A stretch of DNA of 64,000 bases from Congeria kusceri (Eukaryota > Mollusca > Bivalvia > Myida > Dreissenidae), in contig CM051033.1 in NCBI GenBank assembly GCA_027627225.1, forward strand, positions 13,902,058-13,966,057, given 5' to 3'. Shown one piece after another: positions 1 to 11,279 of this stretch. How positions within the stretch are numbered: the stretch's first letter is position 1; each line of letters starts with the position of its first letter. The notes under the pieces are model-generated. The model made no database searches, was not told where the DNA came from, and saw only the letters and a list, made by a program, of their open reading frames with translations. The translations under genes were made by a program, and so were the position numbers.

Positions 1-1041
1 GATTTTTAGTAAGAGGGGGCGGAAATATTTAGTAACTGAAAAAGGCTGCCAACATACTGCTTTTTTTTTTTAGCCTTTATCTCACATATTGGAATATATA
101 TCGAAAAGGGACAAGACAGAAAATTGGGTTGATTATTACAATAAATTTATTAAAGAACAGGTCCTTGGCAACAAAATGCATATGTTTTCAAAATATTGTG
201 AGTTTAAAAAATCGAATGTTGGGAAATTTTAGTGGGGGCCTACGGCGCTTCCTCCCGTCTCTAAATCCGTACATGCTTATTAGTTATTAGAGCTAGATCA
301 AATTGACAAACATTGCAATGAATACTGTAGACTTTGTCGTTTTATTATTGCAATTATGCATTGCCCATCCGCCAATTAACGTTATGGTAGAAGGCTACTG
401 TTTTATATAGACTTAAAGACTTAAAAAAGACAAGTGGGTGTTTTTTCTGAATTTGCATAAACACCAAATAATAGTCAAATGACGCGAATTAGAACTAACA
501 GTCAACAGATGAAAACGATACATATACGACATGATGCAAAGCTATACAAAATTTATTTACAAACAATGTATTAGAAACTGCAGCCAACAGTGTCATAAAC
601 AGCCACTTAAAAAATATCATTGCCAAACAAATATGAAGTTGTGTATGTGTTTGTTGTTGTTGTTGTTGTTGTTTTTCTTAGAAATGTTTTCATAACTCCG
701 GTACAAAGCATTTTTCCTTTTAACATTGTACAGTACGATGTACGTTTGTTTATGTCCACTATTCTAATATCAGTTATATGGACCTTTTTTTTATTTATAA
801 CATTGTACACTGCATATTCCTTTATTAAATGTGTGTTGGTAAATATAATTATAAAGTTGCATATGTTAGTTAGAAGCACATGGTGAAGATAGGCTTATGA
901 TGCAAGCATATGACTTTGCTTAAAGAAAACTCGTTTTTTGCAATCGATGCACAATATTATTTAATAGTACGAACTGATTTATCTTTCCACTGAAAGGAAA
1001 ATTGATCAAAAAGGCAAACAAATGTATGAGTAACGGATGAT
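1..1041. other. Gene-free AT-rich sequence
   Basis: I see no convincing gene here. A short GTT microsatellite lies at about 650-671. A segment near 200-265 resembles 14050-14115, so it is probably an old dispersed repeat. The short reading frames at 607-886 on both strands come from the microsatellite and AT-rich sequence. Confidence 0.5.
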
Positions 1042-1218
1042 ATGTTAAGACTGCTTGGAGAAGATTATAAACCACTGTGCCCAGAGCAAGACATAAACGT
1101 TACTGTGTTTGAACAGTTCTGTGGTCGCTTATTAAAGTACCAGAATATTGAAGAAATATGCAAAATTGTGCGGTCTTCGATACGTTACTTGTACTGCCCA
1201 GAGGTGTTTGAACGTTAA
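1042..1218 (+). CDS. Small open frame, 58 residues, unknown
   Basis: This is an ATG-to-TAA frame of 58 codons with unusually protein-like composition for this AT-rich neighbourhood: mixed acidic, basic and aromatic residues, and a likely amphipathic helix around QNIEEICKIVRSS. An in-frame TGA at 1027-1029 closes it upstream. I see no clear splice acceptor, signal peptide or known motif. It could be a small gene, one exon of a larger gene, or a fragment of a transposable element. The assignment rests only on composition. Confidence 0.25.
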   Translation: MLRLLGEDYKPLCPEQDINVTVFEQFCGRLLKYQNIEEICKIVRSSIRYLYCPEVFER

Positions 1219-1330
1219 GTTAGACACAGTTTCTTGTATTTTTGCGTAGCTCGTCGTATATAATATAAGAGAGTATAGATGTCAAATCTTGACAATGCCT
1301 GCTTACAACGCAGAAAGGCATATTTCGCCT

Positions 1331-2776
1331 GAGAAAACATTGGTCAAATTTCGAGAGACTGAAATGAGGAGACATTGGTCACATTGCGACAGACTGAAAT
1401 GAGGAAACATTGGTCACATTGCGACAGACTGAAATAGGAAAACATCGGTCACAATGCGAGATACTGAAATGAGGAACCATTGGTCAAATTGCGAGACACT
1501 GAAATGAGGAAACATTGGTCACATTGTGAGACTCTGAAATGAGGAAACATTGGTCACATTGCGCGATACTGAAATGAGGAAACATTGGTCACATTGAGAA
1601 AGACTGATTATTTAAAACATTGGTCAAATTGCGAGAGTCTAAAATGAGAAAACATTGGTCACATTCGAGAGGCCAAAATGAGAAAACATTGGTCACATTG
1701 CGAAAAACTGAAAATTTAAAACATTGGTCACATTGCGAGAGTCTAAAATGAGAAAACATTGGTCACATCGCGAAAAACATAAATGAGAAAACATTGGTCA
1801 TATTTCGAGAGGCCAAAATGAGAAAACATTGGTCATATTGCGAGAAACTAAAATGAGGAAACATTGGTCACATTGCGAGAGACTAACATGAGAAAACATT
1901 GGTCACAGTGCGAAAAACCTAAATGAGAAAACATTGGTCACATTGCGAGGAACTGAAAGACTAACAGTAGAAAACATTGGTCACATAGCGAGAGACTGAA
2001 ATGAAAAAACATTGGTCACATTACGAGAGACTGAAATGAGGAAACATTGGTCACATTACGAGACACTGAAATGAGGAAACATTGGTCACATTGCGAGTGA
2101 CTGAAATGAGGAAACATTGGTCACATTGCGAGAGACTGAAACAAGAAAACATTGGTCACCTTGCGAGAGACTGGACTGAGGTAACATTGTTCTCGTAGCG
2201 AGTGACTGAAATGAGGAAACATTGGTCATCATGATAGCGACAAACCTAAATGAGAAAACGTAGGTCGCATTGCGAGAGACTGAAAAGAGGATACATTGGT
2301 CACATTGCGAGAAACTGAAATGAGAAAACATTTGTCACATTGCGAGAGACTGGAATGAGTAAAAAAATTGGTCACATTGTGAGAGACTGGACTGAGGAAA
2401 CATTGGTCACATTGCGAGAGACTGAAAAACTGAAAGGAGAATACATTGGTCATATTTCGAGAAAACATTGGTCATATTTCGAGAAGCCAAAATGAGAAAA
2501 CATTGGTCACATTGCGAGAGACTGAAATTATGAAACATTGGCCACATTGCGAGAAACTTAAATGAGAAACTATTGGTCACATTGCGAGAAACCTAAATGA
2601 GAAATCATTGGTCATATTGCAACTAAAATGAAAAAAACATTGGTCACATTGCAAGAGGCTGAAATGAGAAAACATTGGTCACGTTGCCACAAAACCTAAA
2701 TGAGAAAACGTTAGTCATATTGCGACTTAAATGAAAAAGACATTGGTCACATTGCGAGAGACTGAAATGAGGAAAC
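1331..2776. repeat. 35-bp satellite array, about 41 units
   Basis: The units share the core ACATTGGTCACATTGCGAGA followed by a variable GACTGAAATGAGG part, with a period close to 35 bp. Units diverge by substitutions and 1-2 bp indels. Some have an alternative right half (GGCCAAAATGAGA or AACCTAAATGAGA), so at least two subtypes are interspersed. Open frames on the minus strand at 2086-2468 are products of the repeat. Confidence 0.93.
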
Positions 2777-3130
2777 TGACATTTCAGAAATTCATTTTCA
2801 TTCTAACAAATATGGTCTTTCTGATAGAAAACGATGCATTCTATTTACCTTGATTTTGGTTTCTTTCCTTTTCTTGCCAACAGTCTTTCTACGCTACCAG
2901 CGTTTTGATTCTTTTAATTGCTTGTAAACGCTTACACTTAAAGCTCTAATTATGTTGTAACCAACGCTTTCGAAATCTTACCCCACCCTGCGTATTTAAC
3001 TAAACTTTACCACAGATATGACCTAGAGTAACATACTGACAGTAAAATGCATGATTTCAATTACGAAGTCAGTTTAATATTTGACGATTATATAAACGAT
3101 AGAAAGATCTGGTAAGGTTAATCGTTTCAA
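2777..3130. other. No feature seen
   Basis: This is AT-rich unique sequence between two tandem repeats. I see no coding or RNA signal. Confidence 0.5.
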
Positions 3131-3348
3131 TCGTTTTGAATCAGTATTCAATAGGCTTTGAGTCAACATTGAGATTGCCTAATAATCGTTTTGAATCAGT
3201 ATTCAATAGGCTTTGAGTTAACATTGAGATTGCCTAATAATCGTTTTGAATCAGTATTCAATAGGCTTTGAGTTAACATTGAGATTGCCTAATAATCTGT
3301 TTGAATCAGTATTCAATAGGCTTTGAGTCAACATTGAGATTGCCTAAG
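3131..3348. repeat. 55-bp tandem repeat, four units
   Basis: There are four near-identical units starting at 3131, 3186, 3241 and 3296. Each contains TTGAATCAGTATTCAATAGG and ATTGAGATTGCCTAA. Only a few substitutions separate them, so the duplication is recent. The TTGAATCAGTATTCAA part is itself nearly palindromic. Confidence 0.93.
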
Positions 3349-3659
3349 AGAAGTGGCAAATACATGAACAAGAGTTATCATCAAGAAATATCATTGCATT
3401 TGATTTATTACAGAAAGATAGTTAAGGGGTTGGACATGTTCCAAATGTATGTATATCCGGACAATGCATAAATCAGTAATGGAAACTATTAGTTTCAAGT
3501 TACATGAATCCATAGTAAATCTATGTATTGTTGTATGCTTTAATTTATCATGAATAATGATATCCCTATTTCCAATTAAGTAACAAATACACGTAGATTG
3601 AAAGTGAAATACATGTTTGTGAAATGCAGCCAGCAAACATAACAAAAAAAACTATATAA

Positions 3660-3794
3660 GAGCTTCAGCAGTAGTAGTAGAGATAGCAGTGGCAGCAGCA
3701 GCAGTACTAGTAGTAGATGTAGTAGTAGTAGTAGTAGTTGTTGTTGTTGTTGTTGTTGCAGTTGTAGTAGTAGTAGTAGTTGTAGTATTAGTAA

Positions 3795-3853
<59 letters not shown>

Positions 3854-3855
3854 TA
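3660..3855. repeat. GTA/GTT/CAG trinucleotide microsatellite
   Basis: The sequence is about 195 bp of mixed GTA with GTT and CAG interruptions and ends in a long pure GTA run. It gives a spurious threonine-rich frame on the minus strand. Confidence 0.95.
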
Positions 3856-4478
3856 GGATTCTATTCCTCTCATTTTCTTACGTATGTTCGATCAACGAAA
3901 GGTGAAAATAAAGAGTACATTTCTTAACCTATGTTCACTGCGTGCCAATAAATCCGGACTGTCCACTTCACCATAGTTTACTCCAAGAGCGATCTTATCT
4001 TCAAGTAGCTTAACCTTCTTACCTTTATCAAAGCAGTCTATCTCTAACATTAACCCGATTCATTAACGTTTTAATCCATGTTAGTTTACTCAAGACTTAT
4101 TAAGATTCAAACTGAGGTCATACGTACATAAAACATTCCGCTGTATTGTATTGTCTCATTCCAATATTGCTTTGGGAACACTGATATTTTGCTTATATAT
4201 GCTATGTTTGACGTTGATCTTGTTTATTTAACTATTGTACATACCAACTTTAGATCTTTTTTTAGGGTGTCTGTCATTTCGGGTACGTGGATGTAAATTA
4301 AACTTTTAATCTCAGTTACTAGACTTTGTTAAAAGAAAAATCGACAAAAACGGAAAAATGACGGTCTTGTTTTGTGTGCCGTTTTGTGTATTTAATAAAA
4401 AGACAGGTCTTAATTTTAAGAAAATAAGTCTGCTAGCATTCAAGAAATGAAATATTAAAATTAAAAAACTATATATAT
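3856..4478. other. No feature seen
   Basis: This is AT-rich sequence without a recognisable gene or repeat. Confidence 0.5.
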
Positions 4479-4651
4479 GAGACGTGTCGTGGGAAAACTG
4501 GGCTTAATGCATGTGCGTAAAGTGTCGTCCAGGATCAGCCTGTGAAGTTTAGAAGAGACTTCCTTGACACAGAAAATACCATAAAAGCGGAAAGTGTCGT
4601 CCTGGATTAGCCTGTGCGGAAGCACTAAGACCGGTTTTCCCACGACATGCC
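4479..4651 (+). mobile_element. Family A inverted-repeat MITE, internally deleted
   Basis: The outer inverted repeats are GTGTCGTGGGAAAAC on the left and its counterpart GTTTTCCCACGACA on the right, with CTTAATGCATGTGCGTAAAG next to the left end. The middle carries the family marker TTTAGAAGAGACTTCCTTGA and AAATACCATAAAAGCGGAAA. The left hairpin module and part of the right one are deleted, so this copy is 173 bp rather than about 262 bp. It ends 12 bp before a separate pogo-like element. Confidence 0.85.
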
Positions 4652-4662
4652 ATATATATATA

Positions 4663-5479
4663 CAGTGAAACCTGTCTAAACCGAACGGCGTCGGGACCGA
4701 TCGTTCGGTTTTCAGAGGTGTTCGGTTTATCCAGGTTTTTTATAAAGGGCCATTTTTCTTCAAAATGTACATAATATTTTATATCTTTAATCGAGTATGT
4801 AATAAGACAACACAATGTTAATGTCTACACTTATATTATTGTTTATTATTTTTATTATTTGCATGCCAAAAATGAAAAAAAAATACATAAAACAACACAC
4901 TAATCAAGCATATGCATGTATTCTAGAACAACTTATTTGCATAAAACGACGCTCAAAGTAAATGTATCAATCAAACAGGTTAATGTATTCAACATTAGAG
5001 ATTTTATAGTTATGTATTAACAGTTTGTAACAACTATTTTTGCCAACTGGCATATTTAAATATAAATTAATTACACTGGTGTGAAGCATTTAAATTTCAA
5101 CATAAAACACGACCGACTTTTATGTTTTTCTAGTTGACTATTGTCGTATCGCTAATTGCGCCACTGCCCGTTATCACCATGGCGATTATACCCTTTATGT
5201 GTAATCGTGTCACCAATTATCGGGTTCACGCCTCTGCGGTATCGCCATGTGACACCTGACAGAGTACACCGTTCGGTTTATTCCGGTTTTTTAAGGTTGA
5301 ATGAGATCAAATATGCGATAAAATGCGATAAAATCGGTCGGTATTCGGTTTTGACAAGGTTCGGTTTATTAAGGGGTTTTGATATATAAAAATAGGAAGG
5401 AAAAAAATCGGGACCGACGCAGCCGTTCGGTTTTGACAGGGGTTCGGTTTTCTCAGGGTTCGGTTTGGACAGGTTTCAC

Positions 5480-5481
<2 letters not shown>
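4663..5481. mobile_element. pogo/Tigger-like non-autonomous element, 819 bp
   Basis: The terminal inverted repeats begin CAGTGAAACCTGTCTAAACC on the left and end with the complement, GGACAGGTTTCACTG, on the right. Subterminal CGGTTT/TTCGGTTT motifs recur on both sides. CAGTGAAACC termini and insertion in a TA-rich site are typical of pogo/Tigger DNA transposons, which use a TA target. Here TA precedes the left end, but TG follows the right end. There is no transposase frame, so the copy is non-autonomous. A TATA microsatellite (5486-5512) abuts the right end. Confidence 0.7.
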
Positions 5482-5518
<37 letters not shown>

Positions 5519-5860
5519 TAATAATATATACTGGTACATTTATTGTTGTCCTTAAGTATCCTTAAACTTACAAACAGAAATTTAACAACTCTCACCTGAA
5601 GAAACACCTCCATTGCATTTACATTTACAATTTAATTAAAATGACTGGATCAACAGAATACATTTACGATAGGTCTACTTAAATCCAATGCTAACGGCCT
5701 ATACCTATATACTTTGCGTTCATTTTCCAACGTTTACTTTGTCCGTTTAAGATCGAACATTCCTCCTAAAATATTATTTCACCGCCGTACTGTAAACATT
5801 TAATATAATGGATAAAAGTAGACTGATTAACAACGTGTAAAGGCCGTTCCATTATTGTAA
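5482..5860. other. TA microsatellite then unique sequence
   Basis: An alternating TA run lies at about 5486-5512. The rest is AT-rich sequence with no gene seen. Confidence 0.5.
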
Positions 5861-6248
5861 TCAGGCGAGAGTTTTTTTATTTCTTGGTTCTCGGATCCGC
5901 CGACCCGCTGTTTTCCAAAAAGCAAAAAAAATAATTTTAGAATGTAACCGATATCGTAAAATGACCTTGTAAAAGGGTTTCAACCTGCTACACGGAATGC
6001 CAAAAAATATCAATGTCATGGTTATCATGTAGAATCTAGTGATTAAGTGATCAAGTTAATGTTGTGTAATATGATTTTTGTAAGTAATAAAGAATTAAGA
6101 TTTTGATATCACTGCCCGTTTCCATTTGTGAAATTCCAGTCATGAATTTACTGTGTTGTTGTTTTTTATTGTTATTTTTTTCCCTCATCCAACCGGACAC
6201 TTTTCCAAAAATGTCTGAGAACCAAGAAATACAAAAACTCTGGCCTGA
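5861..6248. mobile_element. Family C inverted-repeat element, 388 bp
   Basis: The left end TCAGGCGAGAG with TATTTCTTGGTTCTC is matched in reverse complement by GAGAACCAAGAAATA and CTCTGGCCTGA on the right, giving imperfect terminal repeats of about 38 bp. The internal markers TCTCGGATCCGCCGACCCG and TTTTCCAAAAATGTC recur in the 4.1-kb triplicated unit (24461-25112 and its copies), so this is a dispersed family. There is no transposase frame and no clear target duplication. Confidence 0.6.
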
Positions 6249-6817
6249 GGACACGAACATTTATCAAGCAGTTATACGGGGGTATCATTGAGAGAAATTG
6301 GACATAGTGGTTTTTTAAACCGTACTAACCTGCCGCTGCCAAATAGTCTTAATTGAAGTTTACATTTTACGGACAAGTAGCCGCGTCGAGTTGTAAGACA
6401 ATGGGTGTGATATAATGCGGATTTAAATTCCGAAGCTTGTTATTCTTATTTAATGTGATAATACGGTTGGCGTTGACTTTTTTTATGAAGATTGTGTAAC
6501 GGATTGGCATTAATTGATAGTGGAAAGGATACGTTGTCAGTACGCATTAAGGCATTTATAACTTTGATTTGAATGACATGAAAGTGAGTGTATGATGGGA
6601 AATTAATTGAAATGAAGATGGATGCCGGCTTACAATTTTATACTGAAAGATAATGTAAACGTATGTTTATAAAAACACCAGAATCAATTTTAAGTACCGG
6701 ATCTGCAAACAATTAGCTGGACATTGTCTGGGTCCAACATGAACGACTATAGAAACAACAATACTGAAACAGAACATCAGGTAACTTATAGTTAGCATGT
6801 AGATCATAGTTTCAAAA
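6249..6817. other. No feature seen
   Basis: This is unique AT-rich sequence. I see no coding, RNA or repeat signal. Confidence 0.5.
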
Positions 6818-6881
6818 ATTGGTGTAATATAACATTGGTGTAATATAACATTGGTGTAATATAACATTGGTGTAATATAAC
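6818..6881. repeat. 16-bp tandem repeat, four units
   Basis: Four exact or near-exact copies of ATTGGTGTAATATAAC start at 6818, 6834, 6850 and 6866. Confidence 0.95.
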
Positions 6882-6930
6882 GTGTACATTACTGACCACG
6901 TATGTTTGCATTAAGTGCTGACGAGGTCGA

Positions 6931-7812
6931 GATTACAGTGGTGTAATGGATATGGTGTCCGTCTTGCGATCGTGAGGTTGTAAGTTCAATCCCTACTCAA
7001 AAGACACCAAGTACTGGTTCTACCCAGGTCGCAGTGGTGTAATGGATATGGTGTCCGTCTTGCGATCGTGAGGTTGTGAGTTCAATCCCTACTCAAAAGA
7101 CACCAAGTACTGGTTCTACCCAGGTCACAGTGGTGTAATGGATATGGTGTCCGCCATGCGATCCCTATTCAAAAGACACCAAGTACTGGTTCTACCCAGG
7201 TCACAGTGGTGTAATGGATATGGTGTCCGCCATGCGATCCCTATTCAAAAGACGCCAAGTACTGGTTCTACCCAGGTCGCAGTGGTGTAATGGATATGGT
7301 GTCCGTCTTGCGATCGTGAGGTTGTGAGTTCAATCCCTACTCAAAAGACACCAAGTACTGCTTCTACCTAGGTTACAGTGGTGTAATGGATATGGTGTCC
7401 GTCTTGCGATCGTGAGGTTGTGAGTTCAATCCCTACTCAAAAGACACCAAGTACTGGTTCTACCCAGGTCGCAGTGGTGTAATGGATATGGTGTCCGTCT
7501 TGCGATCGTGAGGTTGTGAGTTCAATCCCTACTCAAAAGACACCAAGTACTGGTTCTACCCAGGTCGCAGTGGTGTAATGGATATGGTGTCCGTCATGCG
7601 ATCCCTAATCAAAAGACACCAGGTACTGGTTCTACCCAGGTCGCATTGGTGTAATGCATATGGTGTCCGCCATGCGATCCCTACTCAAAAGACGCCAAGT
7701 ACTGGTTCTACCCAGGTCGCAATGGTGTAATGGATATGGTGTCCGCCAGGCGATCAAGAGGTCATGAGCTCAATCCCTACTCAAAAGACACCAAGTACTG
7801 GTTCTACCCAGG
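6931..7812 (+). repeat. Tandem array of tRNA-Arg-like (SINE head) units
   Basis: There are ten units beginning at CAGTGG-like positions 6936, 7032, 7128, 7204, 7280, 7376, 7472, 7568, 7644 and 7720 (position 9 reads CATTGG, 10 CAATGG). Unit lengths are 96, 96, 76, 76, 96, 96, 96, 76, 76 and about 96 bp. GTGGTGTAATGGATA resembles the A box and AGGTTGTGAGTTCAATCCC the T arm/B box of animal tRNA-Arg. The 76-bp units lack the 20 bp from the anticodon arm through most of the B box. No acceptor stem can be formed, so these are not functional tRNAs. They look like a SINE head amplified in tandem. Confidence 0.8.
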
Positions 7813-7966
7813 AAACTGAATCGAAAGTGCCACAATAAGCTTCAGGCTCTCTACACAATCGAGCTTAAATACATAGGTTTTACGAAACTTAGTGCTGACG
7901 AAAACAGGACTTTAAGGTAAACATTTAAAGGAGAGCTAAAGTACAGTAATGTAATAATGTATATAG

Positions 7967-8228
7967 GAGGCGTGTCCTGGGAAAACCAGGCTTAATGCAT
8001 GTGCGTTAAGTGTCGTCCCGGATCAGCCTGTGAAGTCCGCACAGGTTCATCCAGGACAGCTCTTTCCGCCTACAGTGGATTTATGTTTAGAAGAGACTAC
8101 TTTGAAACAGAAAATACCAAAAAAGCGGAAAACGCCGTCCTGGATTAGCCTGTGCGGAATGCACAGGCTAATCCTGGACGACACTTTACGCATATGCATT
8201 AAGCCCGGTTTTCCCACGACACGCCTCA
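7967..8228 (+). mobile_element. Family A double-hairpin MITE, full length
   Basis: A 262-bp copy runs from GAGGCGTGTCCTGGGAAAAC to TTTTCCCACGACACGCCTCA. Between the outer inverted repeats lie two separate hairpin modules, each built on AGCCTGTG facing CACAGG. The spacer contains TTTAGAAGAGACTACTTTGA and AAATACCAAAAAAGCGGAAA. There is no coding capacity beyond chance frames. Confidence 0.9.
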
Positions 8229-8556
8229 AATCTATTAGGTAGTTATGTAGGTACATTATATGTATATTGTGTATTTTGGGCACTTTAGGTATATCGTGTA
8301 TTTTGGGCTTTTAATGCGTTCTAATGTTGAATGACCCGGTCGGCCAGTGTTACAGAGGGTTGTATAAACATTTGAAGATGAATGTACCATGGCCCAACTT
8401 GTTTGCACAATACAAACAGTATGCAGAACTACTGACACATGTTTTATTTTCCCATCAATTTCACTGTTTTGTAATAAACCAATCCAATCGTTGCGATTCC
8501 ATTATGTGCGTTTGTGCATAATGATATGACAACAATCTTAATAATATAATAATTTT
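8229..8556. other. No gene seen
   Basis: This is short unique sequence between two family A copies. A small duplicated motif (TATATTGTGTATTTTGGGC / TATCGTGTATTTTGGGC) lies at about 8262-8311. Confidence 0.45.
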
Positions 8557-8693
8557 GAGGCGTGTCGTAGGAAAACCGGGCTTAGTGCATGTGCGTAAAG
8601 GCTTATCCGGGACGACACTTTCCGCCTACAGTGGATTTATGTTTAGAAGAGACTGCCTGAAATAGAAAATACCATAAAAGGGAAAAGTGTCGT
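8557..8693 (+). mobile_element. Family A MITE, right-truncated
   Basis: The left end GAGGCGTGTCGTAGGAAAAC and the spacer TTTAGAAGAGACTGCC are present. The copy stops after AAAAGTGTCG, so the right hairpin and right terminal repeat are missing. Confidence 0.85.
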
Positions 8694-9050
8694 AATGTAT
8701 TACCTGTCTTAACAATCCCATTAAAATCATCTCCAGTCTGACACTACTATATTATCCGCTGACTGGATCTGATGACATCGCAATAGGGGTCACATTCAGA
8801 TTACCTTTTCCGGAGCCAATCAAATTGTTGCCTTCAAAATGTTGAGGTATAACTGATATATAAAACACAAAAACTATGCACAGAAGTAACGTGAACTTCG
8901 GGTGTCTGGTCGCCTAAGGTACCACTATATCCATTGTTATTCACACGAAAATTAACTGTAAATGATTTATTCCCGAGGACCAGTTGGATAGGCATCACTT
9001 TTTTTAAACGTGGTCAAACTTTGCTGTGCAAAAAGCAATTTCAATGGGCG
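8694..9050. other. No feature seen
   Basis: This is unique sequence leading into the 36-bp tandem repeat. Confidence 0.5.
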
Positions 9051-9335
9051 CAGCAGGGCTGAGATTTGTATTGTTCGGAAGGTCAACAGCAGGGCTGAGA
9101 TTTGTATTGTTCGGAAGGTCAACAGCAGGGCTGAGATTTGTATTGTTCGGAAGGTCAACAGCAGGGCTGAGATTTGTATTGTTCGGAAGGTCAACAGCAG
9201 GGCTGAGATTTGTAGTGCTCGGAAGGTCAACAGCAGGGCTGAGATTTGTATTGTTCGGGGTCAACAGCAGGGCTGAGATTTGTATTGTTCGGAAGGTCAA
9301 CAGCAGGGCTGAGATTTGTATTGTTCGGAAGGTCA
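9051..9335. repeat. 36-bp tandem repeat, eight units
   Basis: The units start CAGCAGGGCTGAGATTTGTA and end TTGTTCGGAAGGTCAA. The starts are 9051, 9087, 9123, 9159, 9195, 9231, 9264 and 9300, and one unit has a 3-bp deletion (GGGGTC). Because 36 is divisible by three and the unit lacks stops in several frames, open frames appear on both strands. Near-identity of the units means recent amplification. Confidence 0.95.
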
Positions 9336-10628
9336 CTTGAACGTGACCTGTTATACGATGCCTTCAGATCCTAACAACGCTAGGATTTGATTGTAAAGGG
9401 ACAATGTCATCGAAAAAGGACCCAATGGGGCAATTTCTTTTTTTTTAAATCTGCAATTTATATATTAATACTCGCATATATTAACGGTTAAAACAGGGTA
9501 TATATAATGGGAAAAGAGTTAACGCGCATTTTGTTTGTTTGGCCCTTTTCCTGTTTACATTTTGACGTCAGAATTGGGAGCATTTTATATAACCATATTG
9601 TACACACGATTCCTTACCTAACATGATAGCGCATTTGGTTAAGTTTTAATTTTTTCAGACTCTGTTGCTTATTAGTTTTTATCAAATATCTTATTGTGTA
9701 TGACATTATTTTTTATTTATTTAATGCATGTTCTAGGATAGCGCATTACTATCATATAAAATAATTTATAGTGCAATATGGAGCCAATGTTTCGTTGACA
9801 AAGTCCCTTTAATGAGAGTGCCTGTGTTAACAAACAGGCACAACAGTTCACAGTAAATTGCGCCATTGTATATTCTGTTTTACTACATATCAAGTACGCC
9901 TTTCGGGGAAATGTTGTTTTCATTTCGATCATCCGAACAGCTGAATAATCAAATTTGGTTCGGCATATTTAATTAATATTATGGCCTTCGTCGGAAACGG
10001 ACGAATAAAACCGACTCAATCCGAGCGGGCGAATCTAAGTGTGAAAAATTATGTGACACATAGTTCGTTAATTTTCGGAAGGAGATTCGGAAATCTTCGA
10101 GCGATTTTCGAACAAGTGGGGTGACAGATTCGGAGATTGCGATTTATGATAAAATATTTTATACCTCGTAATCAGGAATTGTGCCAAATAAGAACAAAGC
10201 TATCGCCATCAAATGGTTTAACACTTCACAAACGCCCTGTTTATCTGTTGATTAAAAGACATGCGGGATTGCGTCTTGGTTAGTGTACGGCGTTTCGCAC
10301 TGGATTGCGAAGTTATTGATAACGATTACACATACTGAAATTGCGCAACTTAACTGTTAAGAGATTGGTACAAAACATCGTAAGTAAAGTAACATCATTA
10401 TATTGCCTATCCACAAACTGTGAACACAGCAGATTGCAGATTAAATGCATGAAAGTATTCTTAATAAATAATAATTATTTTTCTTCTTTATCTACGATGC
10501 ATTGATGTACGCAAAGTCAAAATGTCATGCTAACGCTATTAAACATGTTAAGAATGTTCCCGTTATATGATATATAGTTAATGCGCTCTTTTAAAATTGT
10601 ATAACAAGCATATGTTTTGGTCACATTT
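9336..10628. other. No gene seen; one CpG-richer patch
   Basis: This is AT-rich sequence with a CpG-richer patch around 9985-10150 containing several CGGAA/TTCGG motifs. I find no open frame with coding character and no RNA gene. Confidence 0.45.
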
Positions 10629-10799
10629 CCGCAAAGGCTACTCCAGGACGGCACTTTCCGCCTACAGTGGATTTATGTTTAGAAGAGACTTCCTTGAAAC
10701 AGAAAATACCATGAAAGCGGAAAGTGCGGACTGCACAGGCTAATCCGGGACGACACTTTACGCACATGCATTAAGACCGGTTTTCCCGCGACGCAACTC
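10629..10799 (+). mobile_element. Family A MITE, left-truncated
   Basis: The copy begins inside the left hairpin (GGCTACTCCAGGACGGCACT) and runs through TTTAGAAGAGACTTCCTTGA to the right end CCGGTTTTCCCGCGACGC. The left terminal repeat is absent. Confidence 0.85.
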
Positions 10800-11279
10800 C
10801 AGTATTTTTGTGTTTGATTTCATCATGATCAAACGACTGTATGATTTCGTTGGACGTAAATATTTTGAGCGTCCCAGCCATATTGTTATACATTATACAT
10901 GCTTTACCATGTATTAGATATTTCTAAAATTGAAAAGGTGAATATCGTCGCTGAACGCATTGCACCACAATCTAGTGTGTCAGAATTTTACAATTAGAGA
11001 TTAATGGGCGATCTAAGATTATTGACTGTAAATTCCATTGAACCTGCTAATAGGTTTTGGTATCACATTACTACGTATACCTGACTTGATAAAAGGCAGA
11101 TTGTAAGGTCAATTAACATTTAGTATCCATTTACATTCAAAGTGAAGGGCGCGATTCAACCACGACCCAATTACATAATTTTTTTTTTTTAAACGAAACG
11201 TGTTCGAACAAAAAGTGTGACTATTTTCGTTACAATTAATAAGACCTGTAGAAATCGACACATGTTTTACCATTGTTTC
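10800..11279. other. No feature seen
   Basis: This is unique AT-rich sequence before the 32-bp satellite. Confidence 0.5.

Noticed and set aside
2086..2468. Minus-strand Ser/Cys-rich frames
   Set aside because: They are translation of the 35-bp satellite.
3652..3873. Threonine-rich frame on the minus strand
   Set aside because: It is translation of the GTA microsatellite.
6931..7812. A cluster of functional tRNA genes
   Set aside because: A- and B-box-like parts are present, but no acceptor stem forms and four units lack the T arm. A SINE-derived repeat is the better explanation.
8030..8283. Frames on both strands over a MITE, also at 4461-4643 and 61423-61689
   Set aside because: They are chance frames in the GC-richer family A inverted repeat, shared by all copies regardless of orientation.
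8967..9340. Repeat-protein-like frames (AGLRFVLFGRST and the opposite strand)
   Set aside because: The 36-bp tandem repeat is open on both strands, with no start context, domain or flanking gene structure.
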